Assembly (NCBI GenBank): GCA_020055645.1
Contig: CM034546.1
Span: 121,074,375 to 121,138,374 of the forward strand
Direction: 5' to 3'
DNA: 64,000 nt
Origin: Tomocerus qinae
Lineage: Eukaryota > Arthropoda > Collembola > Entomobryomorpha > Tomoceridae
Both the position numbers and the translations under genes were made by a program. Positions within the stretch are counted from its first letter, which is position 1, and the number at the start of each line of letters is the position of its first letter. Shown here piece after piece: positions 1 through 27,278 of this stretch. The notes under the pieces were generated by a model, which had not been told where the DNA came from, did no database searches, and saw nothing but the letters and a program-made list of their open reading frames with translations.

Positions 1-1029
1 ATAATATTTACAGTGAATGTCATTGCTACATGAAAGGGGGTCTTTACTTTGGTTGTATATCATTACAATTCACTTCGTTTATAACTTTTATTATCAATAG
101 GTCGTCGGTGCGTTTGCATAGTAGTTATAAATGCTCGTATTTCGATAAATATGAATCAAATCAAAGCAAATACCATTTAGAAAACGATTGCTATACTTTT
201 ACTTGAAGTTGGCCAAAGACATTACATAATTCAGGTCACATAAGTGATTCTTATTGATTTTATTACATTTTGCAACTTGATATGATAGGATGATACATGT
301 ACCACGTTTTACGTTATAACGTAATATAGCCCATCTTGAAGCCAGTACTATGCAGAGCCCAATATTTTTCTCTTGCCCTGTGGACAGTGACAACTTGTGC
401 ATTACAAAAAGGATAGAATGCTGGCTCAATGTAAAAAAGCATGTTATTGGTTCTTATGAGGTGTAAATATAAAAAATTAACTATATCTGAAATATCTGAA
501 AGATCGGCTGTGGTTTATACACTTTGTACTTCCAATAAACACTTTCATGTTATAGGAGTACTATCTAGACGATAGATTCTATTACATGGCTCTATTTTCA
601 TAATGGGATAGATCCTAACCATATAAATACACTTTTTGTAGCTAAAACAGAATAAACAGAAACAGCTGAAAGTATAGCGAATAAAATATACATTATTAGC
701 TGTCTTTTCCGTATAAAAAAGTTTATTGAGAGTGTACGTAGTAATAAAAGTTTAATTAGCAAACTCGATGAACTCGTGTTTTTGGCAGAATGTGATCGAC
801 GCGTATAAATACAACAAAGATAACTTGGTAGTCAATTGTGATCATTGGCCAAGGCATTGAATTAATTATTTATTAGAAATCAAGTTGGAGTTTAGTTGTG
901 AAGATGTCTTAGAGATAGATTCATTAGAATTCGAAGGGAGTTTGTCTCACATGACTACATAGAAGTCTTGCACCTACTAAAGTATGCCATTAAATCTAAA
1001 TTGATCCTTTGTCTTTCTGGTATCTACAG
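1..1029. other. Left-edge sequence without a recognisable exon
   Basis: No convincing coding exon is seen here. The first guanylate cyclase exon that I can support starts at 1030 and needs one nucleotide of a codon from an exon upstream. The missing start, signal peptide and first part of the receptor domain therefore lie in this stretch as an exon I did not recognise, or more likely left of the window. Confidence 0.5.
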
Positions 1030-13930
<12,901 letters not shown>

Positions 13931-16570
13931 GTTTGAACATTTTGGACATAATAATATCATAATTTTAAGGAAATTTGTGTACCTGCAGTAATTTTTAATC
14001 AAGTAGTCTATCTGCCTTGCGTACCTTCATTTTCTTTGAATTTTCTCAATTTTCATTGCAAAATAAACTATTTTTGCTCCTAGAAAATATTTTGTTAGTC
14101 AATATTATACATTTTAATTTATAAACTGCTATAATGTAGTTACAGTTCACTCAGATGGGTCGTATTTTCTTCATTATCAGATATCATCACATCTACGTCA
14201 TCTACGCTACCCTATCTACTTAATAAGATATCGCAAGAATCGGAAAATCGGAACTACCTATATAACAAATTCAACACATAAAATGATAAACTTAACTAAC
14301 TGATAAAATTAGTCGTATCAATCGTATGCTTTAGTCGACTTTTAGTGTAATAGCCTCCTTTAAATTCCCACTGCTTCTGAAAAGAAAAAATCACAAGCTA
14401 AAACCACGTATTACTATTTCCCTTTGTCACTACATTTAAATAATAGATGGCCATAATTAAATTAATGTTTAAAAGATATCTACAATAAAATGTGTATCAA
14501 TCATAAATGTTATCATCTACTAAAAGAAAAATCACGAATAAAACAATATTTAGCAACTGATAAGAAAAGACTATTATAAGACGAACCATTACAATTAGAT
14601 ATCCAGCAGGCTCTTTATATTCTAATACTAGGTTACTATTAATGTACGAAGAAATCCAAATAATGTGGTAAATGGCATTTCCTAAACGTGTTATTATTGA
14701 CAATCATTCATTTGTAATAGCAGATTACGTGCTTTGATTATAATATTATTTCGCAGTTGATAAGAAGATACTATCGCTAACAAATGCAAAGTAGATTCGC
14801 TGGTAATTACATGAATTCTTCAGGGTTATTTTTATTGGTTAAAAATGTAGTTAGTCAGTATATGCATTAGTGAATATAATTAGTGCGCATTGTGAAAATT
14901 GTTTCGCGTATTTACTTTTATTCTCATTAATAAATGATTTTTAACTGCCATTGAATGACAATTTTGTTAGCTAACATCTAATACTCATCTAAAAAACAGA
15001 AAACATGTACTTAGCTGTTGCTTATTATTATTATAAATGTATTTGTCTACATCTTACGTATAAGTTAACTAACATCCTTAGTATGTTTCTCACTTAAGTA
15101 CAACATTTATTGTAAAAGGATCATATTTTAGTCATTTTAATCTCATAAACTGTTCTAGTACAATATATTATTATAACATAAGGCACTCATGTTCATTTGG
15201 TGGGTTGTATAAGGATAATCTCTGGTTTTCACTTAATGTTTAATTTCTTTCATACAGACTATTATTTATTTATTATTGTCTTACATTTTCCTTGATCATT
15301 TCCTAAACGCGTACTAAATTACAGTACGCAAAGGCACATAAAAATTCCACACTACTATTGTGTGTTAGTAAGGCACAAGGAAAGGTAATTTATGGTTAAA
15401 TGATCGCCCACACTTTCATTAGATGATAATACATACAATTTCGTTGTGTACTTATTATTATTATATTACAATTGCCTTACAAAAGGGCTACACATTTGCT
15501 ACATATTTACTAGTACTGCGTTGTCGACAAGTATATGATAAATAATTTTCAGCTGCTAACATTATTAGTTGTTGCCTACAAGGTTTTTGTAATATCATCT
15601 CTAACCTAGATACTTTCCGTTCTTTTATTACTTTACTATTATAGCAGTGACGTGTTGAACAATTTAGTGATACTACCAGAGCAAGATACCAGAGAACAAA
15701 TATCTTGCTTATCACTAAAAGCAACTTTTCGGTTCGGTTCGTTTCGACTTACTACTTAAAATTACAGTACGATATATAATATAATACATCAATAGTTATT
15801 TCGTGTCGTTCTCAGAATAAATGTTTTCGTTCATTTCTTGGGGAATAAACATGACTGAATTCAGTGAATTTTATATAATATTAGTAATTAAGGTAAACCG
15901 ATTGCTGCAACAAAATTAAGTGCCATAATAAGGTCTAGGAATTAGGCCAATGCAACATTTTAAACAAATATTACAAAGTTCCATTAATAAATTATTAAAT
16001 TTAGTTCACTTTTTAACATAAAGTTATCTTTAAAAAGCAAGGATCAAGTGAACACTGCACACAGCTATGGAACTACAAAGGAATTAAGATAGCAAAAGAC
16101 TATATTATTATAATAGTTTGTTTAACCCTTCAAACACTGCTATTTAGTAGTTACCTGACTGGATTATATTAAATTCGTCTTAGTAAATTACATAGTTGTG
16201 TAATACATATTTATCAACGCATAAAACAGATTTACATTTAAGCATTAGTTTAACATGGTTTACCCATATTTAACATCCGATTTTTCAATTCCTTAACTAG
16301 TAGGGAAAACGGCAAATGCTTGTAGTAGAGGTAATACATATTTAAGGCCGCAGCGAATATTGTGACAAAAATGCAAAATATTGAATGTCAGCAGTAGACA
16401 AAAAGGTAGTTCTGTTATAGAAATGATTCAAAACCAAAAACTGTGAGTTGCTACATTAGGAAAATTGCGAATTTTGTCAAAAATCTTCATTATTTCAAAA
16501 GAAATGCAAAATTGCAGTTTTAGCAACTGTAAAAAGATGTGAAAGTTATCATTTCTCAGTGAGTAGTCCT
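13931..16570. other. Region between converging GC and AMOT genes
   Basis: AT-rich sequence with no recognised gene. It holds the 3' UTR of the guanylate cyclase (AATAAA at 14062-14067) and presumably that of AMOT running in from the right. Short frames here show no family motifs and I treat them as chance. Confidence 0.6.
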
Positions 16571-19500
16571 TCAGAAATTCCCAGGGGAGCTATTTTTTCT
16601 TCCGATCGTACTGGAACTTTCCGCAACCCTCGGACTGCCGAATGTGTACCTAAGACCAAAAGGAGTTTTTACAACTCTGCCCCACTTTTTAGATTCATCA
16701 TTGCCTGTAGAAGTAATAGTATTGTTCTTCGTCTCAAAGGTTACTTGCTTTGGATTAAGGACAGCTAAGCTTCTTCCGGTTCCCATGTTTTCTAAAACCT
16801 CGTCACTTCTCCTCTGAACCCACGGGCTGTCGCTTCCGTTTCCAGACTGCTCCTGTACAGCTTCCAGGTTTGAATGAGACATAGTCCATTTAGATATCCT
16901 GTTTCGCTGCGAAGATCTTCCTTGCATATCCAGGAATGCCGTGTCAATGTCCTGCTCATTATTTATGCCCTCACTCTGTTGAGTTAATTGTTGCGGTGCT
17001 CTACTGAATGGAAACCTTACTGCTTTCGGCTGCACTATTTGCGTTCGATTAGCTGCACATTCTAATTCTGCCTTTTCTCTTTCCTTCTCTTTTTGCCTGC
17101 TAGGACTAGGAGATCTTCTGGTCAACAGTCCTCCAAAAAATGCAGCTTTTGAACTAACACTCGACTTTAAAAGCTTCTTTTCTTTCTCTTCTTTCTCTTT
17201 AATAGACTTTTCTTCAAGTTTTGCTTGTGATCGAATGTCCCTTCTATCGAGGCTTTTACACCTCGATGCATCATTTGTTACCTGAGTGTATTTTCCGGCT
17301 CCTGGTTCATTGACAGGTTTATTCCGCTGCTCTCGTTCCAAAGATCGACATTTTCCAGCCTCAGGAATTCCAGGGCTTTTAGGTGGTAAGCCTTTCGGCA
17401 AGGATGACACAGGTGAAAAAACATTCGTTCCACCTGCTATATTTTTACTGTTTTGCGTATCGGTAAGAATAGAATCCACGCTGTTTGACAGCGACATTGT
17501 AATCGTTCCTGCTGGGGGTGCTACAGATGAAGACGAAGCCGATGGGGAAATAAATGGTGGTCCAGAACTGGTTCTAATAGTCTGAGTGCTGGGTATAGCA
17601 CTTTGACTTGAGAAACTTGGAGGCTTTGGTAGTGGAGGTAGAACTGACTGCTTTTTACCCTGTGAGCTCAAATTACTTGCATTGACAGAACCTAAACTTT
17701 CCAGTAATGATTGGGGTATTTTTCCCTTTCGCGCTGCAGAGCTTGTATTAGAGAATCCTGGAATACAGCAAAGTCCAGACTGCATTTTAAGGCCAGAACC
17801 GGGACCACCCTGTTTGAAACAAAAACCTACGTTTGCCGATTGAAATTATCGAAGTTAAACTTTTAAAACACTGGTGATTATCATTCCAAAGTTAGGGTCA
17901 TTCATTATATGATTCAATCAACATTACAAACAGCCAACTTAGAAAATTTTCTAGTACAACTGGATTATTTTTAATTATTGTGGGGCATGGGGTATCATTT
18001 GTACTACTTTAATGGATTAAATCAAATTGTGGAGCACTGGATGTTGGAACACACAATGTTGGGTTTTCAAACGGTAAAATAATTTAATGAGGGGTAAATA
18101 ATTGGCAAACGTTAGTTCAGACGTTTCAAACAGAGCTTCAAATAGTTAATTCTAAAGCAAACACAATTAATTTTGCAAATTCTTTGGTAAGGTACATACC
18201 TTGGATAATAATTGATGATCCAGTTCTTTTAGCTGTTCGTCAATACTTTTGGCATTGCTTCCTGCACTAGACACAGATCCGGGACCGGAATTAGATGTTG
18301 CTCCTCCAGGTAGCCCAAAACCAGCAGAGCCCAAACTTTCATTGGAATTTTTTGCTAAACTCGATCCGCTGCCACCGAGTCTCATTTTCATTGGCAAATT
18401 AGCATAGCTTGGAGGTTCGGAATCACACTTGCCAATTTTAGAATACATCAAAACTGGATCCATGCGATCTATCATTGCACTACTCTGATTACCATGTGTA
18501 TGATGATTGCTGCCTCCTTGGTCAATTATGGACGCTAAACTGACAGAAACTTGATGGTTAATAATAGGAGGATGTGTCGTCGATACGGGTAACATTCGTG
18601 CAACTCCTGACGAATAACTCGGAGAATCTCTATAGCCGGGCACTGAATTCACGTTCGAAGATGATGAGGAATTATACGATGACGAAAATAAAGGTGATGT
18701 TGGAGACGTTGTAGGAACATTTTGTAAATGCAACACACGGATCATCGCATCTCTTTCTACCAAACGGGATTCTAAATCTTTGATTTTCCATTCTAGGTCG
18801 GTAGCTTTCGATTGTGTTGTCGGCAAATCATCCGGTGGGCCAGCTGTTGATGAGCTTCCGCTTCCATTACCATTTCCACTATTACTTCCTCCAAAAAAAT
18901 GCGGAGTGCCCCCACGTGATGACCATGAATTAGGTGTGTTGGGCGTTGAAGTTGTAACTGCTGGACTGGATGTTGCCTTTTCCCCTTCTATCGAGAAAAA
19001 GTTTTCCCAACGAACTACCTGAGCACTTAAATTGACGATTTTTTCCTCTGACATCTTGATTTTATCTTGAAGAGCTTGTAATTCAGTATCAAAAGTTTGT
19101 TGCTGATTGCTTTGATTCTGGACTGAAGTAGAAGTACTACCCGGGTATGGCGGTGGTGCAGTGTAAGGTTTTCCAGAGCTATTACTATTACCATTGGTAT
19201 TTGAATGTCCATTTCTATTGGCAATTTGGCGGCTATGATTATTATTATTAGCATTTGCTGATGCTAATTGTAATTTTAAGTCGGAAATTTCAGAATCCAG
19301 CTGTGAGCGCAAGATTTTCTCTGATTGTTCTCGCTTATCATTGGATAACTGTAAAGAAGAAAGAGCCCGCTGCAACTGAGATACTTTATCCACATACTCT
19401 TGCTTCTTGCGACTCTGCTCACAAACAGGGAAATAAAATGTTAGCTATAAAATATTTTAGAGTATTACACAATGAGTGAGCAGCATTTACTAAAATTAAA

Positions 19501-21675
19501 GCATAAATACCTCTTCTTCTAGTCGTAGAACATTGGCCTGAGAATTCGTTAGAGCACTGTCTAAAATATCAATATGAGCTCTTTGTTCCACAAGAGTTGC
19601 TCTCTGTGCAGCCAGTTCTATTTCTTGTCTTTCTTTTGTTGCGACTAACTCCTTATCTATTTTTGAAATGAAATAAATAGTTAACTTCAGTAAACACAAC
19701 TCTTGTTCAAAATTGCATCATTATTTACGTACTTTGTGAAACAAGTTGAGCGATTGTAAGGTCTTTCTTTGACAATTCTTTTTTATATATTTCTAAATCG
19801 GAACAGGTAGCATATGGCGACAGATTTTGTAACGAGTTTGAAGAGCAAAGCAATTCACGATTTACAGCTGTTAATCTCTTAACTTCAGTACTCAGTTTGG
19901 CCCTTGCAGTTCTTTCAAGACTTTCTCTTCTTTCGGAAGACTCAAACAACGCTGCATGTTGAGCTTGTAATCTTGACAGTTCAGATTCCAACTAATTTGC
20001 AAATAAAATGTTAATGTTAAAAACGAATACAAAATAAAAAAAGTGATAATGTAATGTGAACTGAACTAGTAACTTTACGGGTTTTTAATTGTACTGCTAG
20101 TCGTAGATAAGTGCTTTCAACTACAAAAACATACCTTATGAATGGCATTGATGCGTCGGTGGGCATTGACTAATTCGGCTTTAAGATTAGAGTTTTCCCT
20201 CATTAAAATTTCTAAAATTTGAACAGACGGCAATACTTCTTCCCCACTGAACTGGGAAGACCCCTTTTCACCAGAATTAGAGCTATTACTAGCATGTGAG
20301 TGCTTCTTTTTCTTAGACTGATGGTGTTTAGAAGTATCGTGGTCATGGCTAGATACGATTGGCAAGTGGCTTAACATTGATGCTTGAGAAAGATCTGGCT
20401 GTGAACGAGAAAAACTAGAGGAGCGTAGCAAATTTTGACTTGGAGATCCACTAATAGGATCTTGCTGTAAACGTTAAAAGTATGACATCTGAATTATGTC
20501 CAAAACAAATTAATTGCACAAATATAAAATATCTTAAAGTACGTTTGATACCTGAACTTCTTTGGCCAAGTGCTTTAAAACTGTTAGCTGGTCTAAATAA
20601 TCTCGAGGTATTTCTGAAAGTTCATTTGATGTAACACCACTATCCGTAATATTATGACTTTCACAAGGCGACTTTTGTAGTATGTGACCTGTTGCACCAG
20701 TACAAAGATCCCGTGGAGGAGTTTGGGACTTTCCGGAGTTAGAACAAGTAGAGTTTCTGTTATTACCAATTCCAATGGAAGTAAACTCGTGACTAGCGGG
20801 TCTAAAAACAAACAACATTAAAGTAGGCTGCATTCCATAATATTATGTTACATTAAAATCGATATGTTAGCTAGATATATTCACGTAAACTATTGACTAG
20901 ACACTCAAATTGTTAGAAATGCATACAAAAATGTCAAAAACATCTCACTGTGGTCAAGTAAAAAATAAGATTTGATTTTATAAAGTTTCATTTAGTGAAG
21001 TATGAGTTAATTTATGGTAATTAAGCGTTAAAACTTAAAATTCTTTATAGATTGTTGTTGAATAATTTCTGACAGTGTGAGCTGCATTTAAAAATTAAGG
21101 ATATATCAATTCTTTGGTTTGTCTGGAATTCTAAAATATAACATAATGAGCAAATAAACTTACATCCATGTATCGGCAAGAAGACTGGAATTGTTGCGGT
21201 GAATAATAAGAGTATTATATGTAGAATGGGAGTTTGAATCTAAGCTCATGTTTTTTGAGTTCCGTTCACCACTGTTTCTGTGACTATTTCGCGACATAGA
21301 ATTACTATTTGAATTGGGATTTGAATTACTTGCAGTCGTAACACCTGAGGACCCAAGGCAGGTACCACTGCATTCAATTTGTTCAGCGTCACATTCTGCA
21401 CATATTGACGATGATGACGATGACCCTGAGGAAGATTCTGTCGAAGGACTATTTTTCGTTCTAGTTAAAGGAGTGGAGTGCAAATGGTGATGGAGGGCAG
21501 ATGAAAACGTTGCTGCAGATGGAGGGATGGAAATAGTTTTCTGTTCCTTGGTATTAATCAAATCTTCATTTGTGTTATGTTCTTCGCCTTGAGGATCTTG
21601 TCTCTTACTAGATCGCAACATCAGTCTTTCTTCTGTACTTAATTCCTCAGTTGATGAGTCCAATATTGAATCCAT
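16571..21675 (-). CDS. Angiomotin family protein
   Basis: Scaffold of cell junctions and actin that in animals binds YAP-type coactivators through L/PPxY motifs and acts in Hippo signalling. Coding exons, 5' to 3' on the minus strand: 21675-21164, 20801-20552, 20464-20135, 19991-19733, 19656-19511, 19414-18200 and 17809-16571, about 1316 residues. The family is shown by long coiled coils with typical AMOT wording: LKAELVNAHRRINAIHK, LESELSRLQAQHAALFESSE, RRESLERTARAKLSTEVKRL and SRKKQEYVDKVSQLQRALSS. The N-terminus is rich in Ser, Asn and Gly. Two PPxY motifs, PPPYPG (about residue 585) and PPSYANL (about 835), lie in and after the coil rather than before it. The C-terminus ends SSPGNF, not the EYLI PDZ ligand of vertebrate AMOTs. 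The chosen ATG (MDSILDSS) has aaaATGg context; an in-frame upstream start at 21705 uses TTG. A cag acceptor at about 21717 suggests a 5' untranslated exon further right. Acceptor choice for the sixth exon is uncertain by one codon. Confidence 0.9.
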
Positions 21676-21705
21676 TTTCTGAATTTTTAAGCGTATTAAA
21701 AGCAA

Positions 21706-23287
21706 ACTGGTATTCCTGAAAGTCGTTTCGTCGGATATGTCGCTTCGTTACAGTTCCCAGTTCACTGTTTGCCGTTACGATTCTCCAATCTAGAAACATT
21801 TAATAGAAAACATTATTCAATTTTATAGGTGTCGGAAGACATTTGTATTAGAAGATCTGGTACGTATAACAGTTTTGTAAAGTCGTAGTTTTATGAGGTG
21901 ACATACTGGGGACAGTTTGCAGACAGCTTACACGCAAGGGAAAACTATTATATTAACTAAGTACAATATTGTACTTATTTTATCGCTAAAACACAAATCT
22001 ATTTATAATTTTAAATGTTTTATAGCTGTATTTTTGTATTTGGTCTTGTCACTAATATTTGATTAATCCTTTTGACATTAGGCAAGACAAGATCAGGAAA
22101 GTTATACATACGCCTTGGATATAGTATGATGAATATTGAATTCCAGGAGGCGATTTTGTGCTTACGTTACATACAACCAACTTAAGCAAGTGGAAAATTT
22201 TATCTATTTGCGCTTATCATTTACACAAATAAATGCATACCACAACTACCAAAAGAATGTTGTTTACTCCTGATAAGTTGATTAAATAACTAGAATGAAT
22301 ATTACATGTACATTTCCGTAAAACATGTACATGGAATTGAGCATGGTGAATATAGTGATTGGGGTGTGATAAAGAGAATCATAACTGTATACACCCGTTA
22401 AGAGACATTACAATTACAACTCAATTGCAATTATTGTGGATGCGTAAAATCGTAGTGTATTTGCTCATATTAGTACATAAATTTCAAATAAATGCATGCT
22501 TAAATGTTTGTTTGTACCGTTCAATTATTACATATGTATATTATTATGATGTGAACATGAACCCATAATTATTAAGTAGTTGCAATCAAGTAGTTTTGTT
22601 ACGTACACAGTACATACGCGTACCCAACCTACATGTAGTAAAGCTTAAAAGGGTATTATGTTGCTTCTTATCTCGCGTATTACGTTTTACAGGACATTGC
22701 GATCGAATGTGTCATAAAAATTGCGAGCCGTACAGTAGCCACCAAACAAAGAAATGAGAAAATTGTGTCCACGACCATAATTCATAATTGAAATGCTTAA
22801 CTTAACTTATGACGACTATGACCACAACTCGGATAGCTACTATCTAATAGTAGTCTAAAATTCTAAATACCTTTCTTTACAGGAAAATTCATTGTAAAAG
22901 TATAATTTGTTTTAATTTTATAAGGCAATTATTAATTAAAAATACAGTGTTACTTGAGTAGACAGAAATCAGATTGTAAAAAAGCTCATCTATAGCTAGC
23001 AATTTGATCACCTAGAGCATAGAAATAGCAGCTTAGCTTGTTTAAAATGTGATTTGATAAAACAAATACATTTTTGACTCTTAACAAGCGTTAACAAAGT
23101 ATCAGAAATCAGAATCGTTAGCTATACTCAGGGAAATATTTCAAACCATTTCAAAACATTTAGACCATTTTGCTTTATGAGTGATTATAATAAAAAGTAA
23201 GATAATTAATAATTATTTTCCATATCACATTTTTAGTTTACAACAAGGGTACTACCAACTACGCAGGTAATATGTGTCATATTTTTT
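21706..23287. other. Gene-free region upstream of AMOT
   Basis: Probably holds the promoter and untranslated first exon of AMOT. No coding exon, RNA gene or clear repeat was recognised. Confidence 0.5.
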
Positions 23288-25106
23288 AGCTCGCCTGAGA
23301 AAGCGAGCTTATAGAACCGCACAGTCTGTCCGTACGTCCGTACGTCCGTCGCCACGATAACTTTCGAAAGCAATGACGGATATTGACCAAACTTGGCAAA
23401 AACAATGCCTATGGACCACTGACGATCCCTATTGAATTTGGGGTAAATCGGTCTATTGGTTGCTGAGATACCGCGCGCTCACTTTGTCTTCATTTTGATA
23501 GTCAAAATGAAAATTTGGCAGTAAATGGACATAAGAATTTCAATTGTGCTTCCTATGAATTGTTAGCGGGATAGTACAAAATATTAAATGCCGCTTCGAC
23601 CAAATTTAGGATTTTATAGTAAAGTTAATAAAACCGGAAAATACCTATTATAGGACTGAAATAAAGCTATTTCGCATTTATATGCAAATTGATAGTTAAA
23701 TTTATATTTTTTGAAATGCTTTTCATTATGATAGCCAATATTAATCGATTTTGATTTTCCTTTGGTTTTTATACTCCATATTAATCAATTTTGATTCTGA
23801 ATATTAACCATATTTGATTTTTTGTTTATTTTGATACTCAATATTAGCCAGTTTTGATTTTTTGTTTTTTTTTGATACTCAATATTAGCCAGTTTTGATT
23901 TTATGTTTATTTAATAATCAATCTTAATCTAGTCTGGTGTTATATTGATTTTCATAGTCAACATTAATATATTTTGATTTTCTGTTGATTTTAATTGTCA
24001 ATATTAATCTATTTTTATTTTCTATTGATTTTAATAGTCAACATTATTCCATTATGATTTTCTATTGATTTTAATAGTCAACATTATTCTATTTTGATTT
24101 TCTATTGATTTTAATAGTCAACATTATTCTATTTTGATTTTCTATTGATTTTAATAGTCAACATTATTCTATTTTGATTTTCTATTGATTTTAATAGTCA
24201 ACATTATTCTATTTTGATCTTTTATTGATTTTAATAGTCAATTTGGCATAAAATGAACTTAAAAAGTTCAATGGCGTTTCCTATAAATTGCTAACATAAA
24301 AGTATAAAATATTTAACTCCGCTTTAATCTAGTGACATTGACATTAATCTACTTTGATTTTCTCTTGATTTTTATAATCAACATTAATCTACTTTGATTT
24401 TCTCTTGATTTTTATTATCAACATTAATCTACTTTGATTTTTATAATCAACATTTATCTACTTTGATTTCTGTTGATTTTTATAGTCATAGATTTTTATC
24501 ACTTGACATGATTTCATTGGCGTCTAAAGTCGTAGGTGGTCATGGGCATGTCCAATACTTGTACAGAATGTTGGTACATATATAATGTATTGATCAGCAA
24601 AATATGTTTGAATTTGGTTAACTCGCTTTTAAATTATATACACAAAAATTTTAAACTGTCTTTTATCCATACGATATAGACATTTATATGAGACTACAAT
24701 TCCACCCATGGTCATGGGCATGTCTAATAATTTTACAGGTTGTTAGTACACATATAAAGACTCAATTCTGAAAGTTTGGTCAAAATCCGTACACGTCGTA
24801 GCTACATATATAAAGATCCAATTCTGAAAGTTTGGTCAAAATCCGTACGCTCGGTATTATATTACACTTATTCAAATGACGTTACTTCGTTTGGGCTTCG
24901 TTATAATTGTATTAGTAAATGATTACTTCAGTTTTCATATATCTTTATAATATCAATGTCTACATTCTCGATATGTCGTAGCTACATATATAAACAATCA
25001 ATTCTGAAAGATTGGCCAAAATCTTTACTCTCGGTTTTGTTTTGTGCGTGGGAGTACTATTCTTCTACCAAAAATGTGTACAGGGTTCCCTTTACTCAGG
25101 CGAGCT
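23288..25106. mobile_element. 1.8 kb non-autonomous DNA element with TIRs
   Basis: The ends are perfect 12-bp inverted repeats, agctcgcctgag at 23288-23299 and ctcaggcgagct at 25095-25106. The left end is also a hairpin (AGCTCGC/GCGAGCT). A gtccgtac-type tandem run follows at about 23328-23352. The core is an AT-rich minisatellite (separate entry). Near the right end a segment with caattctgaaagtttggtc recurs three times, at about 24755, 24812 and 24990. No transposase or other coding frame is seen, so it would need enzymes supplied elsewhere. I found no clear target-site duplication. The class is unknown; element status is inferred from its ends and structure. Confidence 0.65.
23740..24490. 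repeat. AT-rich minisatellite, 40-bp unit at its core
   Basis: From about 24030 to 24240 a 40-bp unit built on attgattttaatagtcaaca and ttattctattttgattttct repeats almost exactly, with block starts at 24061, 24101, 24141, 24181 and 24221. On both sides are diverged copies of other lengths (tttgatactcaatattagcc on the left, acattaatctactttgattt on the right). Uniform central copies and diverged edges are the usual picture of tandem-array turnover. Confidence 0.85.
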
Positions 25107-26235
25107 TCTGTTACGGCTTGCTGTAGGTTTCAATCTTAAGGACCACAAAGAAAATAATTTGCATAAAATGTTTTAAAAATTGGCCATATTTAGCACAATA
25201 TAGCATATGTAAATACTTACAATTAATTATTATAACTCACGAATCCATTACTTTACGATGACTGATTGCTATTAGTGTCAAAATGTTGTTATCCTGCTGA
25301 TACTTCGATAAGACTGTACATGATGACGGCGACAAGTAGATCAGTCATCACATCAGTGGCTCTGCCGGATACTGGATACTACTAGATTGGATACAAACAA
25401 ATATTCACTGAAATTCACATAAAAAAATATTTCACGTAAATTAATATAAATAAGTTCTAATAGACTTTAGGAATTAGAATAAATGTTTCACATTTCAGCC
25501 GACGACATATTATTTCATATTTGGTATTTCACTGTGGTCAGTACCTGGTCCGATACTGATAACAAAAATATTAGCCATAAAATAATACACATTAAGGTAC
25601 AACGTAGTAACTAGTAAATGGCAATTTATTATCAATATTGAATATCTGATATCGGGTATTGTTATTGATCGGTATATAATATTATATGAACTAAGGTAAG
25701 GTACCATATTATTATTATGGTATATTCAATGTTCAATATTAGTTTATTCAACATTCAAAACTACTATCTAAAGTCAAATCTTGAATTTCAGTTGGGCTGT
25801 GATTGCGATGTCAGATGTGACCCGTACCAAGTTATTTATTTCCAATTTAAATTAGATTGCTGTTTTTAATTAAATGTGTAGTTTTAGTACCAAAAATTGC
25901 CAAAGAATATCAAATATTGAATACACATAAATAAATATACAATTAAATCTCGAATCCACACTTGACTGACATTACAAAAAATCTTACTTTATTTCATCCC
26001 TGCTGCTGACAGCTGATACTAAATGATTGATGAATTTGGTGGTGATAATAAAAACTAATAAACAAAATTGTTTTCATCACACCAACATAACACTATACAG
26101 AAGATTACAAGAAGATACAAAACTACAAATTAATCCGCAAAATTCCTAAAGAACACACACTTACTCATCGCCTACATACCTAATCCCTAAGCTATGCATA
26201 CTTCGACTGATTACTGTTACGTCCTGGGTTAGGGA
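25107..26235. other. Spacer between two mobile elements
   Basis: AT-rich sequence with short local palindromes, for example around 25690-25725 (gtaccat/atggta). No gene recognised. Confidence 0.5.
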
Positions 26236-26530
26236 ACATATCCGACTGCCGAATGGTAGATAGCTGACCGCCGAATGTTATTTAGCCAAATCCGAAAGGG
26301 TATATATTCGAATCCAAACGGTTACCTAGCCGAATCCGAACAAAAATGCTTTCGGAAATCCAGGGTACATATCCGAATCTTAACCTACCAAAATTGTAGA
26401 GGTGGGCATAATTCTACAACCAGACCCCCGTGTCCAAAAAAAACAAAGGCATTTCATAAATAAAATCAAAAAATCTGAAGCTTTTCAACTAATTTTTAAA
26501 AATTTTGGGCATATGCTAATAAATAATGAC

Positions 26531-26633
26531 AAAATTCAAGCATATACTCCTTAATACTACCAAATTCAAGCATATTCTCCTTAATACTAACAAATCCAAG
26601 CATATTATACTTAATACTTCCAAATTCAAACAT
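26531..26633. repeat. 30-bp tandem repeat, about 3.4 copies
   Basis: Units starting aaattcaagcatat.ctcct and ending taatacta.c follow each other at an exact 30-bp spacing (aaattcaag at 26532, 26562, 26592 with one change, and 26622). It lies inside the foldback-like element. Confidence 0.85.
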
Positions 26634-26847
26634 AGAAACTTTTTTTTGTACTGAAGAGATAGAAGACTATCCCTTCTACAGTATTTAAATTAACATAGGG
26701 TTAGATTTGTCGCCCGTCTGGTGTGTGCTAAAAGTGATTTTAACGTGTGAAAGCTATGTCACGCCTTCTGCCCTGTCCGAAAGTCATTTTGGATATGATC
26801 TCTAGGTTGTTTCCATAGGGCTGTAAAAACAGATGAAATTGGCCTAA

Positions 26848-27170
26848 TATTCGACCTATTTGAGTAGCATAAATCAATACTTGTAATCTTTTGAATATAG
26901 TTGAAGATAAGAATTTCATATGTCTTAAAAATTGTATTTACCATTTAGAATCTTAAGAAGGGTGGTTTTACGGGTCTAGGACCAACTTTTATATTCGACC
27001 TATTTGAGTAGCATAAACCAATACTTGTAATCATTTGAATATAGTTGAAGACAGAAATGTCATATGTCTTAAAAATTGTATTTACCATTTCGAATCTTAA
27101 GAAGGGTGGTTTTAAGGGTCTAGGACCAACTTTTATATTCGACCTATTTGAATAGCATAAATCAATACTT
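26848..27170. repeat. 144-bp tandem repeat, two copies plus a partial third
   Basis: The phrase tattcgacctatttgagtag begins at 26848 and 26992, and again with one change at 27136, an exact 144-bp spacing. The unit also contains atatgtcttaaaaattgtat and ggtctaggaccaac. It sits between the inverted arrays of the foldback-like element. Confidence 0.88.
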
Positions 27171-27278
27171 TCGGATATATACCCTTTCGGGAGCTTTCGG
27201 ATTCAGCTAAATACCATTCGGCGTTCGCATATGTACCTTTCGGCGGTCGGCTATCTACCATTCGGCAGTCGGATATGT

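Larger units (their letters stand above)
26236..27278. mobile_element. Foldback-like element with arrayed inverted ends
   Basis: The outer 40 nt match in inverted orientation with about one mismatch: acatatccgactgccgaatg at 26236, its reverse complement ending at 27278, and both continuing gtagatagc.gaccgccgaa. Inward, each end goes on as a degenerate array of roughly 22-nt units of the type (ta)tccgaa/gccgaatggtatttagc, reaching about 26400 on the left and starting about 27165 on the right. The middle holds a 30-bp and a 144-bp tandem repeat. No transposase frame is present. Long inverted ends made of short direct repeats are typical of foldback elements such as Drosophila FB. The class beyond that is not known. 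Confidence 0.7.
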